From contig JAQXBF010000015.1 of assembly GCA_029252555.1 (NCBI GenBank), forward strand, positions 21,961 to 85,960: a stretch of DNA of 64,000 nucleotides, read 5' to 3'. The DNA comes from Porticoccaceae bacterium. GTDB lineage: Bacteria; Pseudomonadota; Gammaproteobacteria; Pseudomonadales; Porticoccaceae. Positions 18,278-27,604 of the stretch are shown here, one piece after another. The notes below the pieces were generated by a model. It searched no databases, was not told the origin of the DNA, and saw only the letters and a program-made list of their open reading frames with translations. The first letter of the stretch is position 1; every line of letters starts with the position of its first letter. The position numbers and the translations under genes were made by a program.

Positions 18278-18731
18278 ATCCCACAGCCACAAAGCCCTAT
18301 TGTGTTTTGACTTTGGGTTAAAACAAATCGGCGTAGCCAACGGCCAAACATTGACCGGCATAGCCAATGGTTTAACTATTATTAAAGCCTCAGATGGTGC
18401 CCCCGACTGGGCACAGGTAAGCAATGTTATTGATGAGTGGAGGCCCAACCTGCTGCTGGTAGGTTTACCCCTTAATATGAATGGCTCAGAGAGTGAACTT
18501 AGTCAGCGAGCACGACGCTTCGCCCGCAGGCTTCAGGGCCGCTACAGTATAGAGGTGCAAATGGTTGATGAGCGGCTTACCAGCCGTGAGGCTAAATCTG
18601 TGCTCCATGAAGAACAGCACAGTAGCGGACGCAAAGGCAAAGTGTCAGATTTAACAAAAATTGATCATCTGGCAGCAGCGCTAATTTTACAGAGTTGGCT
18701 TGACAGCCCCGAATTAGGTGAAGAGCCTTAG
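18261..18731 (+). CDS. ruvX: Putative pre-16S rRNA nuclease / Holliday junction resolvase YqgF
   Basis: RNase H-fold nuclease of the YqgF/RuvX family, which trims pre-16S rRNA in E. coli. The first acidic residue lies in LCFDFGLKQIGVA, the second in LLVGLPLNMNGSES, followed by VDERLTSREA and the DHLAAALIL C-terminal motif. ATG 18261 or 18270 could start it; both lie inside yqgE, so the two genes are coupled. The expected Pseudomonas follower pyrR is missing and the pilT relic comes next. Confidence 0.93.
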   Translation: MLAMPESHSHKALLCFDFGLKQIGVANGQTLTGIANGLTIIKASDGAPDWAQVSNVIDEWRPNLLLVGLPLNMNGSESELSQRARRFARRLQGRYSIEVQMVDERLTSREAKSVLHEEQHSSGRKGKVSDLTKIDHLAAALILQSWLDSPELGEEP

Positions 18732-18769
18732 CTACCAGCTCAGCTTGCCTCTCGAATCGCCCTCGCTGG

Positions 18770-19057
18770 TTAAACTGTTGCGGAACCGCGATTTTATTTA
18801 AAACCATTGACTCTGAAACGAGTGATACCTGGCACATCGGAGGAAAATGCTGTCCCCAGAAACTCCTCATAGTCCCTTCTCTGCTTGTCATTCATTATTT
18901 CGTGGATCAAACTATAGACCTGCCGGGGTTCCATAGGTGGCAGATTTATAGGGCGCACATCGCCGTAGGTTTTAATAATCGGGGGCAGGCCGGCAGAAAT
19001 ATGTAAGCCCGACGCGCCTTCTTTTGCACTAAGCGCTAATAACTCGGTGATATCCCT
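18770..19057 (-). pseudogene. pilT: pilT remnant (twitching motility ATPase)
   Basis: Only the N-terminal quarter of PilT is left. Reading down from 19057 gives AGG-DITELLALSAKEGASGLH, ISAGLPPIIKTYGDVRPINL, IHEIMNDKQRRDYEEFLGT and GITRFRVNGFK, all matching PilT residues 2 to about 90. The start codon reads AGG where ATG is expected. The frame stops at TAA (18796-18794), one base from the CAA expected for FNQNRG, and NRGSATV continues to a second stop at 18772-18770. The Walker A and later domains are gone. Its place opposite yggS is the ancestral one in Pseudomonas. The rest of the ruvX-yggS gap holds nothing further that I recognise. Confidence 0.88.
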
Positions 19058-19135
19058 TGCTGCAACTCGCTTGTCCCATTAAGACTAATGCTGCTCGGTG
19101 AGCGAGGCTCGAACTAGGGTAGACGATTTAACACT

Positions 19136-19828
19136 ATGCCAAACATTGAAAAAAACATTACCTCCGTAGAGAGGCGTCTGCAACAGGCTGCCCGTGAAGC
19201 AGACCGCAATCCTGATGATATATTGCTACTGGCCGTCAGTAAGACACAAACTAGTGCACAGGTGCGTTTAGCTATAGATGCCGGACTTGGTAGTTTTGGC
19301 GAGAACTATTTGGAGGAAGCCATCAGAAAGATAGAGCAATTAAAGGGCCGCTCCATAAACTGGCATTTTATTGGCTCATTGCAATCGAATAAAACGAAGC
19401 AAGCCGCCGAAAACTTTTCCTGGGTGCATACAGTGGACCGCTTAAAGATCGCAAAGCGCCTCAGCGACCAGCGGCCCACTCAGTTGGGCCCACTCAATAT
19501 CTGCCTGCAAATCAATATTGATGATGAGCCAAGCAAATCTGGATTTAGCCCACAGGAGGCGCTTGAGGCCGCGGTGAGTATTGCCACAATGCCCAACCTC
19601 AGATTGCGTGGGCTAATGGCAATTCCCAAGCCAAGCGCCAGTAAGGCCGAGCAACGGCAACCCTTTGCCCAGCTACGAGCGCTGCAAGACCAGATTAATG
19701 GGATGCTAGACAATTCTCAGAAACTGGATACTCTTTCTATGGGGATGTCCGGTGATTTAGAGCCTGCTATCCATGAGGGCGCAACCATCGTTAGAGTGGG
19801 CACGGATATTTTTGGCCCAAGGCATTAA
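19136..19828 (+). CDS. yggS: PLP homeostasis protein (YggS/PROSC family)
   Basis: Pyridoxal-phosphate-binding TIM-barrel protein that buffers free PLP. The PLP lysine lies in LLAVSKTQTS; FGENYLEEA, WHFIGSLQSNK, LCLQIN-type strand, GLMAIP and SMGMSGDLEPAI follow in the expected order. Length 230 is standard. First gene of yggS-proC-yggT. proC starts 11 bases later. Confidence 0.95.
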   Translation: MPNIEKNITSVERRLQQAAREADRNPDDILLLAVSKTQTSAQVRLAIDAGLGSFGENYLEEAIRKIEQLKGRSINWHFIGSLQSNKTKQAAENFSWVHTVDRLKIAKRLSDQRPTQLGPLNICLQINIDDEPSKSGFSPQEALEAAVSIATMPNLRLRGLMAIPKPSASKAEQRQPFAQLRALQDQINGMLDNSQKLDTLSMGMSGDLEPAIHEGATIVRVGTDIFGPRH

Positions 19829-19839
19829 TAAAGAGACAA

Positions 19840-20670
19840 GTGAGTAAACAGATAATGAGTTCAATCGCATTTATCGGTGGCGGCAATATGGCCTCCTGTA
19901 TTATCGGCGGCATGGTCAGTAATGGCTTCGTCCCTGAACAGATAATGGTGGGCACTCCTGGTGAGAGCGCCAGACAGCAACTATCTGAGACCTTTGGTGT
20001 CACAACAATGGCCGACAATCATACGGCGGTTAGCAATGCCGCCATCGTGGTGCTGGCGGTAAAGCCCAAAATAATGCGCGAAGTGGTTGAAGATTTAGTG
20101 CCGGCCCTAGCCCATAAACCCATTATCATTTCAGTGGCGGCGGGCATTCCTGTCTCTGCCCTCAATAGCTGGCTGGGCGCGCAGATGCCAGTGGTTCGCG
20201 CTATGCCCAACACCCCCTCGATGGTTCAGTCTGGTGCAACCGGGTTATTTACACAGAGCAGTCTGGCCACAGAGCAGCGAGCTTTAGTAGATAAAATATT
20301 TCAGGCTATTGGCTACAGTTGCTGGGTAGATCAGGAAGCATTAATTGACGCGGTTATTGCTGTCTCAGGCAGCGGGCCTGCCTATTTCTTTTTGGTATTA
20401 GAGGCCATGCAAAAGGTCGCTCAAGAACTGGGCCTGCCCCAAACAACTGCTCAACAGTTGAGCCTGCATACGGCCTTAGGTGCCTCCCGTATGGCAATCG
20501 AATCTGGCATTAGCGCAGCAGAACTGCGGGATCAGGTAACCTCCCCCGGCGGCACAACCCAAGCTGCTATTAAAAGTTTCCAACAGCACGGGCTGGAAGA
20601 TATTTTCCGCAGTGCTATGACCAGTGCCGTTGAGCGCGCCGAAGAAATGTCCAAGGATTTCTCCTCATGA
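19840..20670 (+). CDS. proC: Pyrroline-5-carboxylate reductase
   Basis: NAD(P)H-dependent last step of proline synthesis. The Rossmann motif IAFIGGGNMASCIIGGM, the VRAMPNTP segment, SGSGPAYFFLVLEAM and the signature RDQVTSPGGTTQAAIKSF are intact. GTG at 19840 gives MSKQIMSS; ATG at 19855 is an alternative that leaves the fold unchanged. The stop overlaps yggT as ATGA. Confidence 0.96.
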   Translation: MSKQIMSSIAFIGGGNMASCIIGGMVSNGFVPEQIMVGTPGESARQQLSETFGVTTMADNHTAVSNAAIVVLAVKPKIMREVVEDLVPALAHKPIIISVAAGIPVSALNSWLGAQMPVVRAMPNTPSMVQSGATGLFTQSSLATEQRALVDKIFQAIGYSCWVDQEALIDAVIAVSGSGPAYFFLVLEAMQKVAQELGLPQTTAQQLSLHTALGASRMAIESGISAAELRDQVTSPGGTTQAAIKSFQQHGLEDIFRSAMTSAVERAEEMSKDFSS

Positions 20671-21230
20671 ACGAAACCGTTATTTTTATTCTCAGATCAG
20701 TCATTGATATCTATGCTTCGTTGCTACTGATCCGCCTGTTATTGCAGCTTGTGCAGGCCAATTTCTATAACCCAATATGCCAGACATTATTTAAAGTCTG
20801 CGCCCCCCTGGTTGAGCCGCTCAATAAGATACTCCCCACCATTGGCACCTTTAATATGGCCGCGCTGGTTGCAGCCATATTGGTTAAGTGGTCTTTTTAT
20901 CTGCTGATGATGGCTTTTGGGGCCGTGGCTATGTCAGATATTCTGGTCTATTTGGCGGTTGCCGGGTTTGAACTGCTGAGAACCCTGATTGAAATTTATT
21001 TTTGGGGCATTTTTATTCTGGTGATCTCCAGCTGGGTTGGCACCACAAAGCACCCGACGGTAGCTTTGGTCTCTCAGGTTGTCGACCCTTATATGAGACC
21101 ATTTAGAAATTTGATTCCGCCGATTGGCATGATTGATATCTCACCGATGGCAGCGATTTTTACCCTGATGATAATTCGGGCAAAGGTTTTACCCATGCTG
21201 GGTGGGCTGATAATACCTTTTCTAAGTTAA
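20667..21230 (+). CDS. yggT: YggT-family inner-membrane protein
   Basis: Membrane protein of 187 residues with two YggT repeats, each of two hydrophobic helices followed by a conserved polar turn. The second repeat holds DPYMRPFRNLIPPIGMIDIS, the family signature; the first holds APLVEPLNKILPTIGTFNMA. Function is not firmly known; links to osmotic shock and envelope have been suggested. Translationally coupled to proC. In relatives metX follows directly, but here a reversed tas-like gene intervenes. Confidence 0.93.
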   Translation: MNETVIFILRSVIDIYASLLLIRLLLQLVQANFYNPICQTLFKVCAPLVEPLNKILPTIGTFNMAALVAAILVKWSFYLLMMAFGAVAMSDILVYLAVAGFELLRTLIEIYFWGIFILVISSWVGTTKHPTVALVSQVVDPYMRPFRNLIPPIGMIDISPMAAIFTLMIIRAKVLPMLGGLIIPFLS

Positions 21231-21312
21231 CTCTAAAGCTGGCTGCGGTCGCCGCCAGAGGGGTTTAACTCCCATAGCGGCTTCCGGAGGCTAGTGCTGT
21301 TTATAGTTCCTA

Positions 21313-22359
21313 CTAAGGGGCAGGATCCGGATACTGGTTGTGAACGGCTTCAATTTCTGCGCGCAATTCCTTCGACAGCTCAATGTCACCCGCGTCAATA
21401 TTCTCACGAAGTTGCTCCATAGTAGTTGCGCCGATCAGGCAGCTAGTAACAAAAGGCTGCTGACAGACAAAAGCCAATGACATCTGCGCTAGGGTCATGC
21501 CATGTTTCTCTGCGATCTTGTTATAGGCGATGGTTGCCGCTTCTGACTGGGGGCTGTCATAGCGCGCAAAACGTTCGAACAACTCTAACCTTGAGCCAGT
21601 AGGCTTTTTGCCGTCAAGGTATTTGCCGCTGAGTACACCAAATGCCATAGGTGAATAGGCCAACAGACCCACCTCTTCGCGAATAGCCATTTCCGCTAAT
21701 CCAGTTTCAAATTGGCGGCTCAGCAGGTTATACACATTCTGAATACTCACCACTTTGGCCATTCCGCGCTCTGACGCCAGACGCCGATACTCCATCACAC
21801 CCCAGGGGGTTTCGTTGGATAGGCCCACATGCTTGACCAAACCCTCATCCACCAGCTCGGACAGGGCATCCAAGGTTTCCTCAATCTCGATGCCATCGCC
21901 TTTGGGATAGTGGACATAGCCGCGCATTCCAAAATAGTTGGTCGCGCGCTCAGGCCAGTGCACCTGATACAGGTCTACATAGTCGGTTTTCAAGTTCTCA
22001 AGGGAGCCTTCGATGGCGCGGCGGATATGATCACGGCTTAAGCGTGGCCCTCCTCTAATATGCTCCCAGTCGGGCCTGGTGTCTGCACGACCAGCAACTT
22101 TGGTGGCCAACGTTACTTCAGAGCGCTTGCCAGACTGGGAGAACCATTCGCCTATACAGCGCTCAGTGGCCCCCACAGTCTCTGGCCTGGGTGGTACTGG
22201 ATACATCTCTGCCGCATCAAAGAAATTAACGCCTCGAGATAGCGCGTAATCCATCTGTTCACAGGCCTGCTCCAGATTATTTTGCTCGCCCCAGGTCATG
22301 GTGCCCAGGCCAATAACCGGAACATCGATATCAGTACCACCTAATTTTCTGTATTGCAT
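21313..22359 (-). CDS. tas: Aldo/keto reductase, Tas-like
   Basis: NADPH-dependent aldo/keto reductase of 348 residues. Visible: IGLGTMTWGEQN, the catalytic aspartate and tyrosine in NFFDAAEMYPVPP, the lysine in LATKVAG, YQVHWPER with the active-site histidine, and the C-terminal NADP-binding region SCLIGATTMEQLREN. The start at 22359 (MQYRKLGGT) has GAGGAGAGG immediately upstream; the longer frame to 22416 is unlikely. The gene lies on the opposite strand between yggT and metX and breaks an otherwise conserved run, which suggests later insertion. Confidence 0.9.
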   Translation of the reverse strand: MQYRKLGGTDIDVPVIGLGTMTWGEQNNLEQACEQMDYALSRGVNFFDAAEMYPVPPRPETVGATERCIGEWFSQSGKRSEVTLATKVAGRADTRPDWEHIRGGPRLSRDHIRRAIEGSLENLKTDYVDLYQVHWPERATNYFGMRGYVHYPKGDGIEIEETLDALSELVDEGLVKHVGLSNETPWGVMEYRRLASERGMAKVVSIQNVYNLLSRQFETGLAEMAIREEVGLLAYSPMAFGVLSGKYLDGKKPTGSRLELFERFARYDSPQSEAATIAYNKIAEKHGMTLAQMSLAFVCQQPFVTSCLIGATTMEQLRENIDAGDIELSKELRAEIEAVHNQYPDPAP

Positions 22360-22567
22360 TTCCCTCTCCTCAATAATGTCAGGGCCAGCCTCTTCGGGTA
22401 GTGCCCGTTGCCCCACCTTTTATTTTTGTTTGGTTAGTCTAACTCCAAAGCCCCAGTGCCAGTTAACTGACTATGAACTATCAGTCAGAAAAAAAACCAG
22501 CATCATTATGTTGCGTTAGCCTCGGCGCACTCTTAGACTTGAAGCATACCAGTTACCTGACCCAATT

Positions 22568-23731
22568 ATGTTGCCCGACAGCCCCAACGATCACTCCATC
22601 GGCCTAGTCTCTACCCAATATGTGCATATTGAGCAACCACTCAAACTCGCCTGCGGCTTGGTGCTCAAGAGCCATGATTTAGTCTATGAGACCTATGGTG
22701 AGCTAAATGGCGAGCGCAGCAATGGGGTTCTTCTATGCCACGCCCTAAGTGGCGACCACCATGCGGCTGGGTTTCATGAGGGCGATAGCAGGCCCGGCTG
22801 GTGGGAGCACTATGTGGGCCCCGGCAAACCCATAGATACAGATAAATTTTTTGTTGTGAGCCTAAACAATATCGGCAGCTGCTTTGGCAGCACTGGCCCA
22901 GCGTCAATCAACCCTGACACCGGCGAGGTTTGGGGAGCAGATTTTCCCTCTTTGCGGGCACGGGACTGGGTAGAGTCTCAGAAGTTATTGATGAAGTATC
23001 TTGGCATTGAATGCTGGGCTGCCGTTATCGGTGGCAGCCTCGGTGGTATGCAAGCGATGCGCTGGTCACTAGAGCATCCGGATAAGTTATTAAATGCTGT
23101 AGTTATTGCTTCATCAATGAAACTGACTGCACAAAATATTGCCTTCAATGAGATAGCTCGGCGCGCCATTAAATCGGATTCGGATTTCTGTGATGGCCAT
23201 TATCTAACGCAAAATAAAGCGCCTCTGCGCGGGCTCGCCCTGGCCCGCATGATTGGCCATGTCACCTATCTATCAGATGAATTAATGGGGCAAAAGTTTG
23301 GTCGCCAGTTACGGATAGGCGACTTGGTAGACAGGAACACCGACCCAATAGAGTTTCAGGTAGAGAGCTATCTGAATTACCAGGGGGATAAGTTTTCCGA
23401 TACCTTTGATGCCAACTCCTATATCTTAATCACCAAGATGCTGGATTATTTTGACCTGTCTCGGGAGTATGAAAATAACCCGGTTAAGGCATTTAGCCAT
23501 GCCAAATGTAACTTTCTGGTGGTGTCTTTTAGCAGTGACTGGCGCTTTGCTCCCGAGCGATCCCGAGAGATCACTGATGCATTATTGGCCGCCGGTAAAT
23601 CTGTGTCCTATGTCGAAATAGAATCGGACAAGGGCCATGACGCATTTTTACTGCCCAATGAACGCTACCAAAATGCCTTAGATGGCTATCTAAGCCATGT
23701 GGCCCAAGGCCTAAAAGGCGGTGCAAAATGA
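22568..23731 (+). CDS. metX: Homoserine O-acyltransferase (MetX)
   Basis: Activates homoserine with an acyl group for methionine synthesis. Alpha/beta-hydrolase fold with nucleophile serine in IGGSLGGMQAMRW, preceded by HALSGDHHAAGF. The catalytic Asp lies in SFSSDWRFAP and the His in SDKGHDAFLL. Proteobacterial MetX may use acetyl- or succinyl-CoA, and I cannot decide which here. It overlaps metW by four bases, the standard metXW pair. The 150-base leader shows no SAM riboswitch that I recognise. Confidence 0.95.
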   Translation: MLPDSPNDHSIGLVSTQYVHIEQPLKLACGLVLKSHDLVYETYGELNGERSNGVLLCHALSGDHHAAGFHEGDSRPGWWEHYVGPGKPIDTDKFFVVSLNNIGSCFGSTGPASINPDTGEVWGADFPSLRARDWVESQKLLMKYLGIECWAAVIGGSLGGMQAMRWSLEHPDKLLNAVVIASSMKLTAQNIAFNEIARRAIKSDSDFCDGHYLTQNKAPLRGLALARMIGHVTYLSDELMGQKFGRQLRIGDLVDRNTDPIEFQVESYLNYQGDKFSDTFDANSYILITKMLDYFDLSREYENNPVKAFSHAKCNFLVVSFSSDWRFAPERSREITDALLAAGKSVSYVEIESDKGHDAFLLPNERYQNALDGYLSHVAQGLKGGAK

Positions 23732-24318
23732 GCCAGAACTATAGCTTTATCAGCGATTGGATTGCCCCTGGCTCAAGAGTGCTAGATTTAGGCTGTGGTG
23801 ACGGCGCATTACTGCAAAGCCTGCAACAGCAGCATAATATTTTGGGTTATGGGTTAGAGATTGACCCCGACTCCATTAACCAATGTATTGCCAATGGCAT
23901 CAATGTGATTGAGCAAGACGTCAACAAAGGCCTTACTAACTTCTCAGATGGCAGCTTTGATGCGGTAGTAATGACCCAAGCTCTTCAAGCCATGCGCTAC
24001 CCCCATCTTGTATTGGATGAGATGCTGAGAATCGGCCGTGAATGTATTATCACTTTCCCGAACTTTGGCTACTGGCGCACCAGAGCCTATCTGAATTTTC
24101 GTGGTCGTATGCCGGTGACCAAACAGCTGGCCTATCAATGGTATGACACACCCAATATTCACTTTTTTACCTATGCCGATTTCGAGGCCCTGTGCCTTGA
24201 ACGCAGTATTAATGTTTTGCATCGCCAATGTATTGCTGAACATTTTCCCGATACACAACTCAAAAACCTATGGCCTAATTTATTTACTCAGACTGCCGTC
24301 TATCATTTAAGTCGATAG
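23728..24318 (+). CDS. metW: MetW methyltransferase-like protein
   Basis: SAM-dependent methyltransferase-fold partner of MetX. Motif I reads VLDLGCGDGALLQSL; then EIDPDSI, DAVVMTQALQAMRYPHLVLDEMLRIG and ITFPNFGYWRTR, all hallmarks of MetW. Start ATGA overlaps the metX stop. It has been reported to form a functional unit with MetX; its own methyl acceptor is not established. Confidence 0.95.
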   Translation: MSQNYSFISDWIAPGSRVLDLGCGDGALLQSLQQQHNILGYGLEIDPDSINQCIANGINVIEQDVNKGLTNFSDGSFDAVVMTQALQAMRYPHLVLDEMLRIGRECIITFPNFGYWRTRAYLNFRGRMPVTKQLAYQWYDTPNIHFFTYADFEALCLERSINVLHRQCIAEHFPDTQLKNLWPNLFTQTAVYHLSR

Positions 24319-24352
24319 CAGGCCCGCGGCTATCAACAAGAGGTTATAGCTT

Positions 24353-24793
24353 ATGAAAACATTAATACTCGCAATCTGTCTTATGGCCACCGGCCTAAGC
24401 CACGGAGTCGACCAACGACTCTACAAACAACACGGCGACTACAAAGTGTTTTACAGTGCGTTCAATAGCTCTTTTATCGCCCCAGATATTGCGGTGGCTA
24501 ATAATATTGTACGCGGCAAAGATAAGGGCCTAGTAAATATTGCTGTGGCCAAACAATTAGGCATAGGCTTGCCTACAGTGGTCACTGGCACAGTGTCGAA
24601 TATTTTGCAGCAGAGCCAAACACTGGAATTTGTCGCGGTGCGTGAACAGGATACCGTTTACTATTTAGCTCAGTTTGAATTCGACAATGAAGATTTTTTG
24701 ACCTTTAAAATTCGAGTTCTACCTGAATCAGACGGCCTAGAAACTGTGTATCCCTATGATTTTAAATTCCAGAAAAAGATGTATTTGGATTAA
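24353..24793 (+). CDS. Exported DUF4426 protein
   Basis: Periplasmic protein of 146 residues. Residues 1-18 form a signal peptide (MKTLILAICLMATGLSHG). The mature part has HGDYKVFYSAFNSSFIAPDIA and KDKGLVNIAVAK, which fit DUF4426, a family commonly found behind metW in gammaproteobacteria. No function is known. It begins 34 bases after metW and precedes rdgB by 46 bases, so it is part of the metXW transcript. Confidence 0.85.
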   Translation: MKTLILAICLMATGLSHGVDQRLYKQHGDYKVFYSAFNSSFIAPDIAVANNIVRGKDKGLVNIAVAKQLGIGLPTVVTGTVSNILQQSQTLEFVAVREQDTVYYLAQFEFDNEDFLTFKIRVLPESDGLETVYPYDFKFQKKMYLD

Positions 24794-24839
24794 CATCCAA
24801 TAGAAAATACCCCAAGCCTTTAATATCGGGAATAAACCA

Positions 24840-25442
24840 TTGAGCAGTGATAATAAGCTGGTGCTGGCTAGTGCCAATCCAGGCAAGATCAAAGAACTTC
24901 AGCAGATGCTAGATAGCTTGGGCATTCAAGTTATTCCACAGACTGAACTGGATATTCCGGATATCGAAGAGACCGGCCTTAGCTTTGTCGAAAATAGTAT
25001 TCTCAAAGCCCGCAATGCCACCGCTCTCTCTGGCCTGCCTGCTATCGCCGATGATTCTGGCTTGGAGGTGGACTATCTTAAAGGTGCTCCGGGCATTTAT
25101 TCGGCGCGCTTTGCGGGGGCAGATGCAACCGATGCCAGTAATCGAAACAAGCTTTTAGAACTACTGGCAGCTGTTCCCACCGGGCAGCGCACCGCCCGTT
25201 ATCAAACTGTGCTGGCGTATATGCGCCATGCCAATGACTCCACTCCGATTATCTGTCAGGGCAGCTGGGAAGGCTCCATTGCCACCGATGAAAAAGGCGA
25301 TGGCGGTTTTGGTTATGACCCGCTCTTTATTGTGTCAGAGACCAACTGCCGCGCAGCAGAGCTAGACAAAGAAACAAAGAACCGGTTGAGCCACCGGGGC
25401 AAGGCCATGGCCAATTTACTTCAGAAATTGCAGACTAGCTAA
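24840..25442 (+). CDS. rdgB: dITP/XTP pyrophosphatase (RdgB/HAM1)
   Basis: House-cleaning nucleotidase that removes dITP, ITP and XTP. Signature: VLASANPGKIKEL at the N-terminus, ETGLSFVENSILKARNA, IADDSGLEVDYL, GIYSARFAG, FGYDPLFI and the C-terminal NRLSHRGKAM. The start is TTG at 24840; no in-frame ATG gives the family N-terminus. Three bases separate it from hemW. Confidence 0.96.
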   Translation: MSSDNKLVLASANPGKIKELQQMLDSLGIQVIPQTELDIPDIEETGLSFVENSILKARNATALSGLPAIADDSGLEVDYLKGAPGIYSARFAGADATDASNRNKLLELLAAVPTGQRTARYQTVLAYMRHANDSTPIICQGSWEGSIATDEKGDGGFGYDPLFIVSETNCRAAELDKETKNRLSHRGKAMANLLQKLQTS

Positions 25443-25445
25443 CGC

Positions 25446-26582
25446 GTGTTGCAACTACCGCCACTGTCACTCTATATCCATATTCCCTGGTGTGCGCGAA
25501 AATGCCCCTACTGTGATTTCAACTCCCATCAGGCAGGCAGTGAAATACCCGAACAGGCATATGTGCGCAAACTGATTGCCGACCTCCGCGCAGACCGGCA
25601 TTGGGCCCAGGGCCGCAAGCTGCACTCAATCTTTTTTGGCGGCGGCACCCCCAGCCTTTTTTCTGGTGCCGCCATTGGCGAAATCTTAAATGCCGCAGAG
25701 CAGATTATTGGGTTTGAACAAGATATCGAAATTACCTTGGAAGCCAACCCCGGCACCTTTGAGCAACAGAAGTTTGCCGACTTTTATGGTGCCGGTGTTA
25801 ATCGTCTATCCATAGGTGTTCAGAGTTTTGATAACAGCCACCTTGAGCGACTGGGCAGAATTCACAACGGTGATCAGGCATTAAAAGCCATAGCAACAGC
25901 CAGAGTGGCCGGCTTTAATAATTTTAATATCGATCTGATGCATGGCCTGCCCAACCAAAGCCTTGATGAAGCCGTGACAGATATTCAGTTGGCGATGGAT
26001 AACGGCGCTCAACATATCTCTTGGTATCAGCTAACCATTGAACCTAACACTGAGTTTTACTCGCGACCACCCGCGCTGCCCAATGATGATCGATTAGCCG
26101 AAATCCAGCAGGCGGGGATGTCACAGCTGCAAGACAAGAACTTTGATCAATACGAAGTCTCTGCCTTTGCCTTAAACAGCCAAACCTCAAGACACAATAT
26201 CAATTACTGGCAGTTTGGCGACTATATGGGTATTGGCGCTGGCGCCCATGGCAAGGTGACATTGCCAGAGCAAGGTTGTGTGATCCGCACCAACAAAACG
26301 CGGCAGCCAGATAAGTACTTAGCCCGCGAAGGCTCAGTGATCGCACAAAATAAAGTGATAGCGGCAGATGAAATAGCCCTAGAGTTTATGATGAATGGGC
26401 TGCGCTTAAAACAGGGTGTTTTAGCTGAATATTTCTCTCCCCGCACAGGCCTGGATGTCTCCAATATGGAAGCGCAGATTAAAGACCTCCAACGCAAAGG
26501 CCTTATGGCGATAGGTACCGAGAGGTATGTCACTACAAAGCTGGGCTACCAATTTTTGAACACTGTGCTGCAGGGCTTTTAG
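25446..26582 (+). CDS. hemW: Heme chaperone HemW (radical SAM, HemN-like)
   Basis: Radical SAM protein that binds heme and is not a true coproporphyrinogen oxidase. The cluster motif is CxxxCxxC in HIPWCARKCPYCDF (C16, C20, C23), lacking the extra downstream cysteine of HemN. FFGGGTPSLF, LEANPGT, NRLSIGVQSFD, IDLMHGLPNQ and SWYQLTIEPNT follow. GTG at 25446 starts it. End of the yggS-to-hemW run. Confidence 0.93.
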   Translation: MLQLPPLSLYIHIPWCARKCPYCDFNSHQAGSEIPEQAYVRKLIADLRADRHWAQGRKLHSIFFGGGTPSLFSGAAIGEILNAAEQIIGFEQDIEITLEANPGTFEQQKFADFYGAGVNRLSIGVQSFDNSHLERLGRIHNGDQALKAIATARVAGFNNFNIDLMHGLPNQSLDEAVTDIQLAMDNGAQHISWYQLTIEPNTEFYSRPPALPNDDRLAEIQQAGMSQLQDKNFDQYEVSAFALNSQTSRHNINYWQFGDYMGIGAGAHGKVTLPEQGCVIRTNKTRQPDKYLAREGSVIAQNKVIAADEIALEFMMNGLRLKQGVLAEYFSPRTGLDVSNMEAQIKDLQRKGLMAIGTERYVTTKLGYQFLNTVLQGF

Positions 26583-26668
26583 CACTGCTCACCATCATTC
26601 ACTTCAGGCTGTCGGGTTAATTTGATAAACTGTTCGGCCTCCTACATTGATCCCTGCATCCAGACAAT

Positions 26669-27595
26669 ATGACCGCGCCCCATCATCTCTCCACAGGCCC
26701 AGAGGAAACCGCAAAACTTCTGCAGCTGGCAACCTATGCCTCCATTTCAGTGGCATTGATGTTGATAGTGGCCAAATTGATCGCTTGGGGTCTGTCGGAC
26801 TCAGTGAGCTTACTGGCAACATTAATCGACTCGCTACTGGATGCGCTGGCATCACTGATTAACTTAATCGCAGTGCGTCACGCACTTACGCCAGCAGATA
26901 AAGAGCATCGCTTTGGTCACGGCAAAGCTGAAGCATTAGCTGGGTTAAGCCAGTCCATGTTTATTGCTGGCTCCGCAGGTTTTCTTCTGTTAGAGGCGGG
27001 CAGAAGGTTTATCAGCCCTATTGCTGTCGAAGCAGTAGGTATTGGTATGCTGGTGATGGTTTTTTCTATTTTCGCTACTCTTCTATTGCTTGGCTTCCAG
27101 AATCATGTCATTCGCAAAACCAATTCGACCGCCATCCGCGCCGATGCCCTGCACTACCGTACCGACGTGCTGGTTAACGGCAGTGTGATACTGGCGCTGT
27201 GGTTATCTGTGCAAGGCTGGGCTGGCTTCGATGCATTATTCGCCTGCGCCATCGCCATCTATATTCTCTATAGTGCCTGGGAAATTATTGTTGTCTCCTA
27301 CGACCATTTGATGGATCGGGAACTCCCAGACGAACAGCGGGAAGAAATTGCAGAACTGGTGTTGCAACATAGGAGCACTCTGGGCCTGCACGATCTGCGC
27401 TCAAGACATTCCGGTACCATGACTTTTATTCAACTGCATTTGGAGTTGGATGATGATTTATCTTTGCTTGAGGCCCACAAGATATCAGATGAGGTGGAGA
27501 TGAGTCTGTCAGAAGCTTTTCCCGGCTCGGAGATTATTATTCATATCGATCCACAGTCGGTGGTGGGGCATGAGTCGGTGGCAGACTTTAAATAG
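26669..27595 (+). CDS. fieF: Cation diffusion facilitator (FieF-like)
   Basis: Inner-membrane proton-driven exporter of divalent metals such as Fe2+ and Zn2+. Six transmembrane segments span about residues 18-200. Metal-site aspartates lie in LIDSLLDALASL and in the matching RADALHYRTDVLVN of TM5, with the loop motif HRFGHGKAEALAGL. The cytoplasmic C-terminal domain ends in EIIIHIDPQ. Length 308 is typical. The substrate is inferred from similarity to FieF. It converges with the flavoprotein fusion nine bases on. Confidence 0.9.
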   Translation: MTAPHHLSTGPEETAKLLQLATYASISVALMLIVAKLIAWGLSDSVSLLATLIDSLLDALASLINLIAVRHALTPADKEHRFGHGKAEALAGLSQSMFIAGSAGFLLLEAGRRFISPIAVEAVGIGMLVMVFSIFATLLLLGFQNHVIRKTNSTAIRADALHYRTDVLVNGSVILALWLSVQGWAGFDALFACAIAIYILYSAWEIIVVSYDHLMDRELPDEQREEIAELVLQHRSTLGLHDLRSRHSGTMTFIQLHLELDDDLSLLEAHKISDEVEMSLSEAFPGSEIIIHIDPQSVVGHESVADFK

Positions 27596-27604
27596 ATTGA
27601 GCTG

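Noticed and set aside
22464..22500. CTGACT/AGTCAG hairpin before metX as a terminator or riboswitch
   Set aside because: It is followed by A residues rather than T, and no conserved SAM-binding core was recognised.
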